Shown piece after piece: positions 41,512 to 51,256 of a stretch of 64,000 nucleotides of DNA. The stretch comes from Motilimonas eburnea (GTDB lineage Bacteria; Pseudomonadota; Gammaproteobacteria; Enterobacterales; CBDFNC01). A program made the translations under genes and the position numbers. The stretch's first letter is position 1. Each line of letters begins with the position of its first letter. The notes below the pieces were generated by a model. The model was not told the DNA's origin. It did no database searches and saw only the letters and a program-made list of their open reading frames with translations. Where the stretch lies: positions 62,001 to 126,000 of the forward strand of contig NZ_JAIMJB010000013.1 in the NCBI RefSeq assembly GCF_021295345.1. The letters run 5' to 3'.

Positions 41512-41536
41512 AAAGCAGAGCTGGCTCTGCTTTCTT
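41512..41536 (-). terminator. Terminator after the anti-sigma-like gene
   Basis: On the minus strand AAAGCAGAG, CCAG loop, CTCTGCTTT then TTT. It follows the DUF3379 gene and closes the sigma-factor transcript. Confidence 0.85.
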
Positions 41537-41559
41537 AACTTTATCATGAATGATTGCGG

Positions 41560-42270
41560 TTAAATTGACCAATTAATACTGCTTTCGAGTTTTTGCTCTA
41601 GTTTGGCGACGGGCTCTGCTTTGTCTGCCACGATCACTAAGTTGGCGTTTTGCACCGGCATCACCATGGCGCGCATGTTGCCTTTGATAAACACGGGGTC
41701 GATGGACAAGCCCGTTGATTTAGGCACTACAAACAAGGTGACTTTACTTTTCTCCCCCGCCATCACGATGTGCAATGCGGGCTCACCATTAAATGAACAG
41801 TGATTGACATAGTAAATATGACCTAGCTCTTGTTGCAGTGCGCCGCCATATTTAACCAATTTGGCATTAACCGCATTAAGATCGGCATTTTCATTGATTT
41901 GCTCGGTAAACAGCCATTCATCTTGCACATGTTGTATCGCGACTTCACCCATATTAGGCGTATTAGGCAGTTGGATCAGGTTGACACTTAAGCCGATAAT
42001 AAACGCAATGGACGCTGCGAGTGCGATATGCCAACGCTGGGTCTTTTGTTTATCTTGAAACTGCTCAAATGACTGGTTTAGCAAGATCCGATCAGCCAAG
42101 CCCTCTGGCACAGGAATGTCTTTTAAGCCTGCTTCAAGCTGCTTATCAAACTGTTTCATGTCGTCAAGGTACTTACGCTTATTTTTATCCGCAAGGGCGG
42201 CATCAAGCAATTCTTCATCGAGATCATGAGGGTCACTTAACACGCGCCGACGAAATTCTAACTCATCCAT
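41560..42270 (-). CDS. DUF3379 membrane protein, putative anti-sigma factor
   Basis: 236 residues. A cytoplasmic N-terminal half (about 1-75), one membrane helix (HIALAASIAFIIGLSVNLIQL, about 80-100), and an outer domain. It matches my recollection of DUF3379. Start overlaps the stop of the ECF sigma gene by one base. Order sigma then membrane protein is the usual sign of a sigma/anti-sigma pair, so it probably holds the sigma factor inactive until a signal at the envelope. Confidence 0.75.
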   Translation of the reverse strand: MDELEFRRRVLSDPHDLDEELLDAALADKNKRKYLDDMKQFDKQLEAGLKDIPVPEGLADRILLNQSFEQFQDKQKTQRWHIALAASIAFIIGLSVNLIQLPNTPNMGEVAIQHVQDEWLFTEQINENADLNAVNAKLVKYGGALQQELGHIYYVNHCSFNGEPALHIVMAGEKSKVTLFVVPKSTGLSIDPVFIKGNMRAMVMPVQNANLVIVADKAEPVAKLEQKLESSINWSI

Positions 42271-42842
42271 TATTTTGCCCTCCCGATTTGTTTGTTTTTA
42301 GGGTCACTGTCAAGCGCCTCTTTTAATTGATTGCGCGCACGGAACAATCGTGTCATCACGGTGTTTTTATTCAACCCAAGCTGGTCGGCGATTTCATCAC
42401 CGGACAACCCCATCACGACTTGCAGCAACAAAGGCGTTTTATATTCTTGAGGCAACTTGTCAATTTGTCGGTGAAGCCATTCACTTTCCATGGTGTGCTC
42501 GCTGCCTTCTTGTTCGTTATCCACCATGGCTTCCGTCTCAAGATCAACCAGCTCAAATTGTTTCCGTTCAAACCGTCTGGCGTTTTCACGGCGTAAGATG
42601 GTGATCAGCCAAGCTTTAGCTGCCTTTTCGTCTTGTAAAGAATCCAATGCCCGCCAAGCTCGCAGAAAAGTGTCTTGCACTATGTCTTCTGCAATATGCT
42701 GGTCGCGGCACAACCAGTACGCGTATCGGTAGATATCGCTATGATAGGCCTGTACTAGGGCCTCGTAGCGTTTTTGTTTATTAGCCATATCATCTATGAC
42801 CGTGCGACTGACTTTTTTCTTTCCGAAAAATCCATTTAGCAT
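42270..42842 (-). CDS. ECF-type RNA polymerase sigma factor
   Basis: 190 residues. Region 2: YRYAYWLCRDQHIAEDIVQDTFLRAWRAL with the WLITILRREN segment. Region 4: LPQEYKTPLLLQVVMGLSGDEIADQLGLNKNTVMTRLFRAR. AAGG precedes the first ATG; an internal Met at codon 19 is an alternative. Gene order (downstream of the Bat genes, coupled to DUF3379) suggests envelope stress control. Target promoters are unknown. Confidence 0.93.
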   Translation of the reverse strand: MLNGFFGKKKVSRTVIDDMANKQKRYEALVQAYHSDIYRYAYWLCRDQHIAEDIVQDTFLRAWRALDSLQDEKAAKAWLITILRRENARRFERKQFELVDLETEAMVDNEQEGSEHTMESEWLHRQIDKLPQEYKTPLLLQVVMGLSGDEIADQLGLNKNTVMTRLFRARNQLKEALDSDPKNKQIGRAK

Positions 42843-42861
42843 GTAAAAAAACGCCTTATGC

Positions 42862-44502
42862 CTAAGTAGGGTTCATTGGCGGCAGTGTAGCTGATGCACT
42901 GCGCTGTTTTGACTGCTTAAGCGCAGCGAGCATAGCTTGGTTTTGCCAAGGCTGATTTTTGGCAATACACAGTTCCAACTCTTGTATGGCCAATTGTAGT
43001 TCAGCTGACACGGGTAGTTGGCTGACGCCGTTGATGTTGGGCCAGTGGTGCTGTGCCCAAGGTTGAAGTGCTTGCCAAGCTTGACGTGGATCATTGGTTT
43101 TCACTGCTACCACTAACGCCTTATCGACGTTATCAATATGAGCATGTCTTTTTGCTGATTTACCCTTCGCTGATTGAGTCGCAGCGTTTATACCTTGGCC
43201 ATGCCTTTGGTAAAGCCATAACGCTAAGGTGGCTAACCAAAGTAGAGCAAATAAGAGAGTGGTATAAGGCCAAAAGCCCGGGCTGCTTCCTTGTGTTGTG
43301 GTAGGTTGAACCGACGGTATCGGCGTCTCGCTAGCATTAGGGTTGGGTAACACTTGGATGGTGCGCGCTGGCACAATGGCGTATTCCAGTTTATCGGTTT
43401 CGCTGTTCCACCAAGGGACCGACACTTCGGGCAATACTAGCTCTCCGGCCTGCTCGGCGATAATCGCATGGCTGCTGATGCGCTGGGCAAAGGCGGTGCC
43501 TTGATGAATAAAGCTGCTGACTTCATCTTTATCCGGATAAATGCGCACACTAGCCGGGTAATTAAACGCGATCTTGGGCAGGGCTTGCTCGCCTGTATTG
43601 GTGGCGATCAAGGTAAAAGTGCGGGTAATCGGCTGACCCACGGTTAAGTTAACGGCATCGTCTTGTAATTGCTCACTGAGTAAGACTTCACTACTGACTA
43701 ACCAGTCCTTGTCCTTGATCTCACTGGGTTTGGCTTTGACCTTAAGGGTGACATCACCACTATTAATGTCTACCACTTGCCGCACGGTGCGACTGCGAAA
43801 ACCGTTCGTAGCAACGGTTTTATACAGCTCACCCGTTAGCCTAGCACCCGTAATGGTCACGTCACCGGCTTGTTTTGGGGTGATGGCAAATTTACGGGTA
43901 ATTTTTTGATACTTCACGCCATTTTTGACCACCATTTGCTTCTCGTCGCTGCCTAATTGCACCACTTGAGCGCCTGTTAGGCTAGGTGCTTGTAAGTTAG
44001 CATTTTCCAGCATGGCGCCAATATATAAATCAACGGTGTAGATCAGTTGTTGACCGACATAAACTTGGTTGTGGCTGACGCTTGATTCCATCCAAACATC
44101 GTCCGCTTGTTGATGATTGGCTTGCTGCTTCTCATCTAACACCGTGAGCTTAATTGGCTGCGTGGTTTCCCCTGCTATGGTGAGAGGGGGGATGATGACT
44201 TGTCCTGCTTGCTTAGCCAGTAAGGATATGGTCCAGCGGGTACTGCTGGTTAAGGTGCCATTGACGTAAGATTTTTGCCGACTCACGGAAGGGCGAAAGA
44301 CGTCAAAGCTGGCTTCAAGCTCCTTAGTGCTGAGTTCATCAGGATCGAGACTTTTATCGCTGGCTACTTCAAGGGTAAATATTTCTCCAACGTAGACGGG
44401 ATTTTGGCTAACACTGGCTTGCAGCGCCGCCCAACTGTAGCTAGCGCCAAGTCCACACCAAACTAATAAAACATACGTTACTATTTTGATTGCTTGTTTC
44501 AC
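42862..44502 (-). CDS. batD: BatD family protein
   Basis: 546 residues from a GTG at 44502, chosen because AAGGA precedes it and because it then opens directly with a signal peptide (KIVTYVLLVWCGLGASYSWAA); an upstream GTG at 44532 would overlap the previous gene. The rest is beta-rich (NPVYVGEIFTLEV; repeated QAGQVIIPPL and QAGDVTITG units), with a membrane segment at about 415-437 (YTTLLFALLWLATLALWLY). Bat proteins were named from Bacteroides aerotolerance loci; the exact role in this group is unsettled. Confidence 0.85.
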   Translation of the reverse strand: MKQAIKIVTYVLLVWCGLGASYSWAALQASVSQNPVYVGEIFTLEVASDKSLDPDELSTKELEASFDVFRPSVSRQKSYVNGTLTSSTRWTISLLAKQAGQVIIPPLTIAGETTQPIKLTVLDEKQQANHQQADDVWMESSVSHNQVYVGQQLIYTVDLYIGAMLENANLQAPSLTGAQVVQLGSDEKQMVVKNGVKYQKITRKFAITPKQAGDVTITGARLTGELYKTVATNGFRSRTVRQVVDINSGDVTLKVKAKPSEIKDKDWLVSSEVLLSEQLQDDAVNLTVGQPITRTFTLIATNTGEQALPKIAFNYPASVRIYPDKDEVSSFIHQGTAFAQRISSHAIIAEQAGELVLPEVSVPWWNSETDKLEYAIVPARTIQVLPNPNASETPIPSVQPTTTQGSSPGFWPYTTLLFALLWLATLALWLYQRHGQGINAATQSAKGKSAKRHAHIDNVDKALVVAVKTNDPRQAWQALQPWAQHHWPNINGVSQLPVSAELQLAIQELELCIAKNQPWQNQAMLAALKQSKQRSASATLPPMNPT

Positions 44503-44518
44503 GGATATTTCCTTGCTG

Positions 44519-46381
44519 TTAGCGGTTTTCACGTTGACGTCTTTGATATTCTAAGCGCATTTTATTGCGCAGCAGCACTGCGGGATCATCTGGCATTTGT
44601 TGTAGCAATGCAGGGATCTCTGGGCCTTGCTCTTGGCTTGTATCTTGCTGCTCTAGCTGAGCGTTTGCCTCGCTAGGCTCTGGGCTCGCCTGCGGCTCGT
44701 CATCGAGCTGATCAATCCCTTGCTGTGCGTTTTGCGTTGAATCAGCCTCATTGGTAGGCTCACCACTTGGGTTAGCTTGAGCTTGTTGTGACGCTGCGCT
44801 TTGCTCTGTTTCCTCTGCTGAAGATTCATTCTGCGAAGCTGAGTTTTGTCCTTGATCTTCACTGCTTTGCTGATTGTCTTGCGGCTGGTTTTGTTCTTGA
44901 GCTTGCTGTGAATCTTGTTGCTCAGATTGATCTGCGTTTTTGTTTTCTTGACCTTGTTCTTGTTTATTTTCTTGTTGTTGATCGTCCGCTGAGCTTTGCT
45001 CTTGCTGCTCTTGCTGCTCTTGCTGCTCTTGCTCTTGTTCTTGTTGTTTCAACAATTCTTCAATTTTTGCTTTATTTTCCTTAGCCTGAGCCATGTCGGG
45101 CGCAAGGGCAAGGGCTTGATCATAAGCCTCTATCGCAGCTTGGTATTGCTGCGACATGGCCAGCGCATTGCCTAAGTTGTAATAGCCTTGAGCCGTTTGC
45201 ACTTGAGCAAACGCCTTTGCGGCATTTTCATAGTCTTTAGCGCGATAATAAGCCGCGCCTTGCCACAGAGGATCACTAAATTGCTCGGCGGCTTGGGGAT
45301 ACGCTTGCTGCTGAAAATCTTGGTAAGCTTGGGTTTGCTCGTTTTGCCACCAACTGGCCATGGCGGGATCAGACTGGCCTAGGGCAATGACCATGAAAAT
45401 ACAAGCTAATTGCCCACGGCGAAATGCCAACAATAAAAAGGGCAAAATTAGCCAAAGAAGCCAGTAGCCATCGTCAACCTGCTGACTGGTGGTTTGGGCT
45501 GATGTCTCTTTTTCGCTATCTTTAATCTTGCTGTCCAGTAAGTGAATTTGATTTAACCGCTCAACATCACTGCCATCGGCTCGGATAGTTAAATATTCTC
45601 CACCGCTGAGCTGCGCCACTTTAGCCGTGGTAGCCGCATCGAGTTGCGGGATCACGATATTCCCTTGGCTGTCTTTAAGTAGATCGCCATTAGCCAAGCT
45701 AATGGGCGCGCCTTTGGCCGTGCCGACCGCGAGTACAGAAACGCGCCAAGGTTGCCCTACCAATATTTCTTGCATGGCCTCAACTTGAAGATCGGTAAAG
45801 CCTGCGGTGATAAATACGATATCGCCTTGCTGGTGGCCAGCATTGGTCAGTAACTCAATGGCCATGGCTAAGCCAGCTTGGGGAGCATTACCCATGGCCG
45901 GCATGATGTTGGGGGCTAAATTAGGGATCAAGTTGCTTAGGTTGCCACCATCAAAGGTTAGCGGACTAATACTAAAGGCATCACCGGCATAGGCAACCAA
46001 CGCTTGCTCACCTTCATCACGCTGTTTCACTAGATCTAAGGCTTTAAAGCGGGCTTGGGTGAGTCGATTGGGTGGTAAGTCCGTTGCCAGCATATTGGCC
46101 GACATGTCCATTACGATCACGCGAGCGGGACTGATTTGTTTGACGGGTAGCTCTAAACTTCTAAAACTAGGCCCCGCCAAGGCGATAATGGTGATAATTA
46201 AAACACAAGCAACTAAGGCAATATGGCGCGGCTTGCCCGTTTGTCCGCTAATCAGGTGCTTGGATAAATGGGGGGCAATCAAGCCAGTTAAAGACTGCGC
46301 CGGTTGACTGCGCTTCATCTGCCAGACAATCAAACCCACGAGAGGTAATAGCAGTAGGAAATAAGGACGCAAAAACTCCAT
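44519..46381 (-). CDS. batB: BatB/BatC-type fusion: VWA domain plus TPR, Q/E-rich tail
   Basis: 620 residues. Two N-terminal membrane helices, a VWA domain (about 87-270), two more hydrophobic helices (about 305-335), TPR repeats (about 340-440), then a very Gln/Glu/Ser-rich tail (about 440-590). The MIDAS motif DxSxS reads DMSAN (Asp92, Ser94, Asn96), so metal binding may be altered, unlike its partner BatA. AAGGAGG before the ATG is strong. VWA and TPR parts are separate genes (BatB, BatC) in some bacteria. Confidence 0.87.
   Translation of the reverse strand: MEFLRPYFLLLLPLVGLIVWQMKRSQPAQSLTGLIAPHLSKHLISGQTGKPRHIALVACVLIITIIALAGPSFRSLELPVKQISPARVIVMDMSANMLATDLPPNRLTQARFKALDLVKQRDEGEQALVAYAGDAFSISPLTFDGGNLSNLIPNLAPNIMPAMGNAPQAGLAMAIELLTNAGHQQGDIVFITAGFTDLQVEAMQEILVGQPWRVSVLAVGTAKGAPISLANGDLLKDSQGNIVIPQLDAATTAKVAQLSGGEYLTIRADGSDVERLNQIHLLDSKIKDSEKETSAQTTSQQVDDGYWLLWLILPFLLLAFRRGQLACIFMVIALGQSDPAMASWWQNEQTQAYQDFQQQAYPQAAEQFSDPLWQGAAYYRAKDYENAAKAFAQVQTAQGYYNLGNALAMSQQYQAAIEAYDQALALAPDMAQAKENKAKIEELLKQQEQEQEQQEQQEQQEQSSADDQQQENKQEQGQENKNADQSEQQDSQQAQEQNQPQDNQQSSEDQGQNSASQNESSAEETEQSAASQQAQANPSGEPTNEADSTQNAQQGIDQLDDEPQASPEPSEANAQLEQQDTSQEQGPEIPALLQQMPDDPAVLLRNKMRLEYQRRQRENR
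44998..45042. repeat. 9-base tandem repeat in the Q/E-rich tail
   Basis: The unit CTTGCTGCT is repeated about four times, coding Gln-Gln-Glu on the minus strand. Units of nine keep the frame, so copy number can vary without frameshift. Confidence 0.75.
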
Positions 46382-46382
46382 C

Positions 46383-47348
46383 TTATTGAGCCTCCTTAAG
46401 CCAAATTAAACGGATGGAAAATAACATTAATGCCGCCAGCAAAGGCCAGTGAAACAAAGGCTGCTCTGGGCGAAAGCTTTGCTCTTGTGCGCTAATGGGC
46501 TCAAGTTTATCTAAGGTTTGATAGATCTGGCTTAGCTCTTCGCTGCTGCGGGCACGAAAGTATTGGCCGCCTGTCATCTTGGCAATCTCAGATAAGGTTT
46601 TTTCATCTAAATCGGCCGATGGGTTAACTTTATGGCTGCCAAACAAGCTGCGCTGGATCATCACATCGGCGCCTAGGCCTATGGTATAAATCTTAATGTC
46701 ATGCTCTTTGGCCAGTTCAGCCGCTTGAATGGGCGTTAAACTGCCCGAGGTGTTTTGGCCATCGGTCAGTAAGATCAAAATCTTTTGCTCATTTTGCGCT
46801 TCGATAAAACGCTTAACTGCCAAGCCTATGCCTTCACCAATGGCGGTTTTATCGCCCACTAGGCCAATTTGGGTTTCCTGCATCAAGGTTTGCAAGGTGG
46901 TGAGGTCAAAGGTCAACGGCGCTTGAAGATAAGCGTGATCGGCAAACAAAATAAGCCCCAAGCGATCGCCTTGACGCTTAGCAATAAATTCACTGATGAC
47001 TTTTTTACTCACATCCAAGCGATTAACTTGGCGCAGGCCTAACTCCATGTCCTCAATTTCCATACTGCCGGAAAGATCCACCGCCAGCATTACATCGCGG
47101 TGCTCTTGGCTAATGCGCACTGGCTCTCCTAGCCAAATAGGGCGCATTAAGGCCAGTACAAAACAAAGCCAAGTCAGCCAGAGTAAGCTAACAGGCCATC
47201 TGCTAGAGATTTGACTGGGCGCGTCATTACCCACTTGGGCAAGGGGTAACCATAACTTGATTTGTTGCTTGTTTACGCCAGGCAAAAAGCGCATTAATAA
47301 GGGGAGTGGTAATAATAAAGCCGGCCATAGGTAGCTAAATTCAAACAT
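46383..47348 (-). CDS. batA: BatA-type VWA domain protein
   Basis: 321 residues from the ATG at 47348, which has GAGGTGAGC directly upstream and gives the usual MFEFxxLW start; a GTG two codons earlier is possible. Two N-terminal membrane segments, a VWA domain (about 85-280) with intact MIDAS DLSGSM (Asp91, Ser93, Ser95), and a C-terminal helix. It probably acts with the BatB-type protein on a shared membrane complex driven by MoxR. Confidence 0.9.
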   Translation of the reverse strand: MFEFSYLWPALLLPLPLLMRFLPGVNKQQIKLWLPLAQVGNDAPSQISSRWPVSLLWLTWLCFVLALMRPIWLGEPVRISQEHRDVMLAVDLSGSMEIEDMELGLRQVNRLDVSKKVISEFIAKRQGDRLGLILFADHAYLQAPLTFDLTTLQTLMQETQIGLVGDKTAIGEGIGLAVKRFIEAQNEQKILILLTDGQNTSGSLTPIQAAELAKEHDIKIYTIGLGADVMIQRSLFGSHKVNPSADLDEKTLSEIAKMTGGQYFRARSSEELSQIYQTLDKLEPISAQEQSFRPEQPLFHWPLLAALMLFSIRLIWLKEAQ

Positions 47349-47823
47349 GCTCACCTCGCCATGATGTTGCTGCGGGCAGGGCGTGCTTTAACCAAATACG
47401 CGCAAGCTGAATATCAGATGCTTGAGCTAGGCTGTCTTGCTGGTAAAGAGCGGTTAACCAGCGGGTTTGCTCGGCACTGAAGTTGGCTTTATGAGCGCTG
47501 CTTTGGGTTAAAAAATCAAGCCATTGCTGGCCATGCAATGAGGCAACCTGCTCACGAGGGTAATATTGCAACGCTGCTTGCTTGAGCAAGGTATTGAGCT
47601 CTGTGAGTGTGATATTGGACTGCTGATTAAGGTGCTTAATCGCTAAGCGTTGCAGTTTGCGTTTGTTAAAATAGCGAACGCCTGCCACCGCCACAAGTAC
47701 GCAGCTAATCAGTAGCAACAGCGCAACTAGGCTTGCCCAGATTGAAGGTGGCCACCAGCTGGGTGGGGGCGGTAATATAATGTCATGCAGGCCTAAATCA
47801 GGCACCGAGGAATTTCCTTGCAT
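47341..47823 (-). CDS. DUF4381 membrane protein
   Basis: 160 residues. A proline-rich lead-in (DIILPPPPSWWPPSIW), one membrane helix (about 28-50) and a cytoplasmic helical domain. This is the DUF4381 pattern found in MoxR/Bat clusters. Its 3' end overlaps the batA start by a few bases, so they are translated together. Function unknown. Confidence 0.85.
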   Translation of the reverse strand: MQGNSSVPDLGLHDIILPPPPSWWPPSIWASLVALLLLISCVLVAVAGVRYFNKRKLQRLAIKHLNQQSNITLTELNTLLKQAALQYYPREQVASLHGQQWLDFLTQSSAHKANFSAEQTRWLTALYQQDSLAQASDIQLARIWLKHALPAATSWRGEHV

Positions 47824-47884
47824 TTTCGTTATACTCCAAACAAAACAGAGTTATCATTACGCGTTAACTTAACCATCGACTTAC

Positions 47885-48832
47885 TCATACTTGGCCTAAT
47901 AGCGGCTGTCCGGCGCTGATTTGGCGCAGGCCAATGGCGCGTCTGGTTAAGCGAGCGAGTAAATGCTGTTGGCGCAGTTGCGCTTGTTGTTGGTAGTTTT
48001 GATTGTCTTTGCCTAAACGTAGCCAGCCCGCGCCTCGCTCAGTGATCACGTTGAAACTCAATCTTGCACCTAAGCCTTTGGTCTTGGGCAATGCTTGCTC
48101 AAGAGGATCAAAAATTTGCCAAGCAGTGACTTGATTATGGCGCTTGATCAAGGCTAATTGTTTCTCACCCGCCTCATCGAGGTGCGCAAAATCACTGATC
48201 ACATGCACCTGACTGCCGGGTTGGGCTAGGCGTCTTAACCGAGTCAATTGTTGAGTAAAGTAGTCTGCTTGGTTAAGGGATACGGGCTCTTGACCTTGCT
48301 CGAGTTGCAATAAGGCTTGGGGCTGATTGGTGTAAAGCTGCTTTAATTGATGTAGCCATTGCAACACCCCGCTGGCACGGCCTTTGGGGCGCAGCTCTTG
48401 ATGCTGGCTTTGATTAAAAATCACCCCGCCAATCCGATCGCCGCGTTGCTTGGCTTGCCAAGCAAGATAAGCACCTAGGTGGGCGGCTTGCACCGATTTA
48501 AGTAGCAGCTGCGAGCCAAAGATCATGCTGTCCGATAAATCCACCAGCATCAGCACAGGGCGCTCTTTTTCTTCTTTAAAAATCTTGGTATGAGTACTAC
48601 CGGTGCGCGCCGTGACGCGCCAGTCGATGGCGCGCACATCATCGCCGGCTTGATATTGACGAACTTCATCAAACTCCATGCCGCGGCCTTTAATGGTCGA
48701 GCGATAGGGCCCCGCCATGGCATTTTTGGCTAAGCCTAGCTGCGAGCGAGGCTTAGTTTGTTGTTGATAAAACAGCAACTCTTTTAGTGTTAGATTCAGT
48801 CCATCACTATCAGTTAAAGCTGAATGTATCAT
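47885..48832 (-). CDS. DUF58 domain protein
   Basis: 315 residues. GRGMEFDEVRQYQAGDDVRAIDWRVTARTG is split here as GRGMEFDEVRQY and DDVRAIDWRVTART, the DUF58 signature; a VWA-like fold follows (VLMLVDLSDSM). It starts four bases inside the MoxR gene (ATGA overlap). DUF58 proteins are regular MoxR partners; molecular role is not established. Confidence 0.92.
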   Translation of the reverse strand: MIHSALTDSDGLNLTLKELLFYQQQTKPRSQLGLAKNAMAGPYRSTIKGRGMEFDEVRQYQAGDDVRAIDWRVTARTGSTHTKIFKEEKERPVLMLVDLSDSMIFGSQLLLKSVQAAHLGAYLAWQAKQRGDRIGGVIFNQSQHQELRPKGRASGVLQWLHQLKQLYTNQPQALLQLEQGQEPVSLNQADYFTQQLTRLRRLAQPGSQVHVISDFAHLDEAGEKQLALIKRHNQVTAWQIFDPLEQALPKTKGLGARLSFNVITERGAGWLRLGKDNQNYQQQAQLRQQHLLARLTRRAIGLRQISAGQPLLGQV

Positions 48833-49788
48833 GCGGTTAATGCCACCTGTTTGATGATTTGCTGGATCACCGTATTGGCATTGATGCCATCGGCTTCGGC
48901 TTCATAGCTAAGTAATATGCGGTGCCTAAACACAGGGAAACAACAGCGAATTATGTCATCAGGCGTCACAAAATCGCGCCCTTCGAGCCAAGCTCTGGCT
49001 TTTGCAGTTCGCGCTAGGGCTAAGGTGGCTCGGGGGCTCACGCCATAGCTTATCCAGCTCGCCAGCTGATCGGAATACTTCTGTGGCTGGCGGGTTGCCA
49101 TCACTAAGTCAACGATATATTGCTCTAAAGCAGGGGCGAGATTGACTTGCATCACGGCATCACGCAGTTTGAAGATATCGTCAGGGGTGAGCTTCGTTAA
49201 CGGCGCTTTCGCTGCCCCCATGATTTCATCTTGGTTTAGGCGCAAGATGGCTTTTTCTGTCTCCGCGTCTGGGTAATCTAATTCCAGATGCATGATAAAG
49301 CGGTCAAGCTGAGCCTCTGGCAACGGATACGTGCCTTCTTGCTCTAATGGGTTTTGTGTCGCCATCACCAAAAACAATTCTGGCAACGGGTAGGTTTGCT
49401 TACCGACCGTCACTTGATGCTCCGCCATGGCTTCAAGCAGTGCCGATTGCACCTTAGCGGGCGCACGGTTAATCTCATCGGCCAAAATAAGGTTATGAAA
49501 CAAAGGCCCAGACTCAAAAATAAATTCACTGGTTTGTGGGCGGAAAATATCCGTGCCGGTGAGGTCGGCGGGTAATAGGTCAGGGGTAAATTGAATACGG
49601 TGAAAATCCCCCGCAATGCCATCGGCAAGGGCTTTAACGGCGCGGGTTTTGGCTAACCCCGGCGGGCCTTCTACAATAATGTGGCCATCGGCTAATAGGG
49701 CTATCAACAAACTGTCTACTAACTCGCTTTGGCCCAGAATTTCGCTATTGAGGTGCGCTCTAAGCGCTTGAATATTTTGTGCTGTCAT
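48829..49788 (-). CDS. MoxR family AAA+ ATPase
   Basis: 319 residues. Walker A GPPGLAKT, Walker B LILADEINRAPAKVQ, sensor region MATQNPLEQEGTYPLPEAQLDRF: the MoxR pattern. First gene of MoxR-DUF58-DUF4381-BatA-BatB/C-BatD. MoxR ATPases are thought to act as chaperones that activate or insert metal into VWA partners. Divergent from fadI with about 150 bases between. Confidence 0.95.
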   Translation of the reverse strand: MTAQNIQALRAHLNSEILGQSELVDSLLIALLADGHIIVEGPPGLAKTRAVKALADGIAGDFHRIQFTPDLLPADLTGTDIFRPQTSEFIFESGPLFHNLILADEINRAPAKVQSALLEAMAEHQVTVGKQTYPLPELFLVMATQNPLEQEGTYPLPEAQLDRFIMHLELDYPDAETEKAILRLNQDEIMGAAKAPLTKLTPDDIFKLRDAVMQVNLAPALEQYIVDLVMATRQPQKYSDQLASWISYGVSPRATLALARTAKARAWLEGRDFVTPDDIIRCCFPVFRHRILLSYEAEADGINANTVIQQIIKQVALTA

Positions 49789-49939
49789 GAGAAAAACTTA
49801 AGTCTGTTAACTAGGTGGCAAGATACTACCCAAAAGCAGCAAGTCTGAAAAGACTGGCTATGATTAAATAATTGAAATATAAAAAACATTTACATTAATT
49901 TACCATTATTTACCAAACATATAGCCCAAGGTGTCCATT

Positions 49940-51256
49940 ATGCGCAATGTTGCCAATCGCTTGACCCGTCCACCCAATGAGGCCCCCGCCATTGCCATCG
50001 TGGCCGGATTGCGTACCCCCTTTGCCAAACAAATGACCAGTTACACCGATATTCCAGCATTACAGTTAGGTAAATTAGTGGTCAGTGAAATGCTGCAGCG
50101 AACCGACATTGCCCCCGAGCGGGTCGACCAATTGGTATTTGGTCAAGTGGTGCAAATGCCCAGTGCTCCCAACATTGCAAGAGAAATCGCGCTCGGCACC
50201 ACGCTAGGGCCAACAACCGATGCTTATTCTGTGTCGCGCGCCTGTGCCACCAGTTTGCAAGCCGTCGCCAATGTGGCTGAATCTATTTTGGCGGGCAGCA
50301 TTAGCGTGGGTATCGCAGGTGGCGCTGATTCAACTTCGGTGCTTCCTATCGGTGTGTCACAGCACATGGCCAAACAACTGACCAAGTTAAATAAAGCCAA
50401 GTCCCTTAGGCAAAAAATTAAGCTAGTGTCGCAACTCAAGCTAGCTGACTTAGTGCCAGTAGCCCCCGCCATTGCAGAATATTCAACCGGGTTAACCATG
50501 GGGAAAACCGCGGAGCAAATGGCAAAGTCGTGGCAAATCAGCCGCGCCGATCAAGACGCATTTGCTCACCGCTCTCATCAATTAGCCCATCAATCTTGGC
50601 AACAAGGCTGGCAAGATGAATGGGTTATGCCCACTTGGGTGGCGCCTTATAAAGAAGGCATAGTGGCCGATAATACCATACGCGCACAATCCAAGTTGGA
50701 CGATTATGCGAGCCTGAAACCGGCATTTGATAAACGCCACGGCACCGTCACGGCGGCCAGCTCTACGGCGTTAACAGATGGTGGAGCCGCGGTGATGTTA
50801 ATGTCACAACAGCAAGCCGAGGCTTTAGGCTTACCCGTGCTTGGCTTGATCCGCAGCTGGGCTTTTTCGGCCATCGATGTGTGGCAAGATATGCTACTGG
50901 GGCCTGCTTATGCGACGCCAATGGCGCTGGCAAAAGCGGGATTGACCTTGGCCGATATTGACTGCATTGAAATGCACGAAGCCTTCGCCGCTCAAGCCCT
51001 CGCTAATATCCAAATGTTTGAATCAAGGCGTTTTGCACAAAAGATAGGGCTAGCGTCACCCATAGGTCAGGTAGACATGACGAAATTTAATCCGCAAGGG
51101 GGCTCCATTGCTTATGGTCATCCTTTTGCCGCGACCGGGATCCGTTTGATTCTGCAAACCTTAGGTCATTTACGTCGCCAAGGAGGTGGGCTAGGGTTGT
51201 GCACCGCCTGCGCCGCGGGTGGTTTAGGCAGCGCATTTGTATTGGAGGTGAAATAA
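49940..51256 (+). CDS. fadI: 3-ketoacyl-CoA thiolase FadI
   Basis: 438 residues from the ATG at 49940 with AAGG upstream; a GTG at 49931 is less likely. Catalytic Cys in [15 protein letters not shown] with the active His, and CAAGGLG with the second Cys. It cleaves 3-ketoacyl-CoA in beta-oxidation, as the partner of FadJ. Its stop overlaps the fadJ start by one base. Confidence 0.96.
   Translation: MRNVANRLTRPPNEAPAIAIVAGLRTPFAKQMTSYTDIPALQLGKLVVSEMLQRTDIAPERVDQLVFGQVVQMPSAPNIAREIALGTTLGPTTDAYSVSRACATSLQAVANVAESILAGSISVGIAGGADSTSVLPIGVSQHMAKQLTKLNKAKSLRQKIKLVSQLKLADLVPVAPAIAEYSTGLTMGKTAEQMAKSWQISRADQDAFAHRSHQLAHQSWQQGWQDEWVMPTWVAPYKEGIVADNTIRAQSKLDDYASLKPAFDKRHGTVTAASSTALTDGGAAVMLMSQQQAEALGLPVLGLIRSWAFSAIDVWQDMLLGPAYATPMALAKAGLTLADIDCIEMHEAFAAQALANIQMFESRRFAQKIGLASPIGQVDMTKFNPQGGSIAYGHPFAATGIRLILQTLGHLRRQGGGLGLCTACAAGGLGSAFVLEVK

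Noticed and set aside
42327-42732. Plus-strand frames across the ECF sigma gene
   Set aside because: Shadow frames; the minus-strand sigma factor has clear region 2 and 4 motifs.
49789-49939. FadR or PsrA operator upstream of fadI
   Set aside because: No palindrome matching either consensus as I know it was visible in the 150-base gap.
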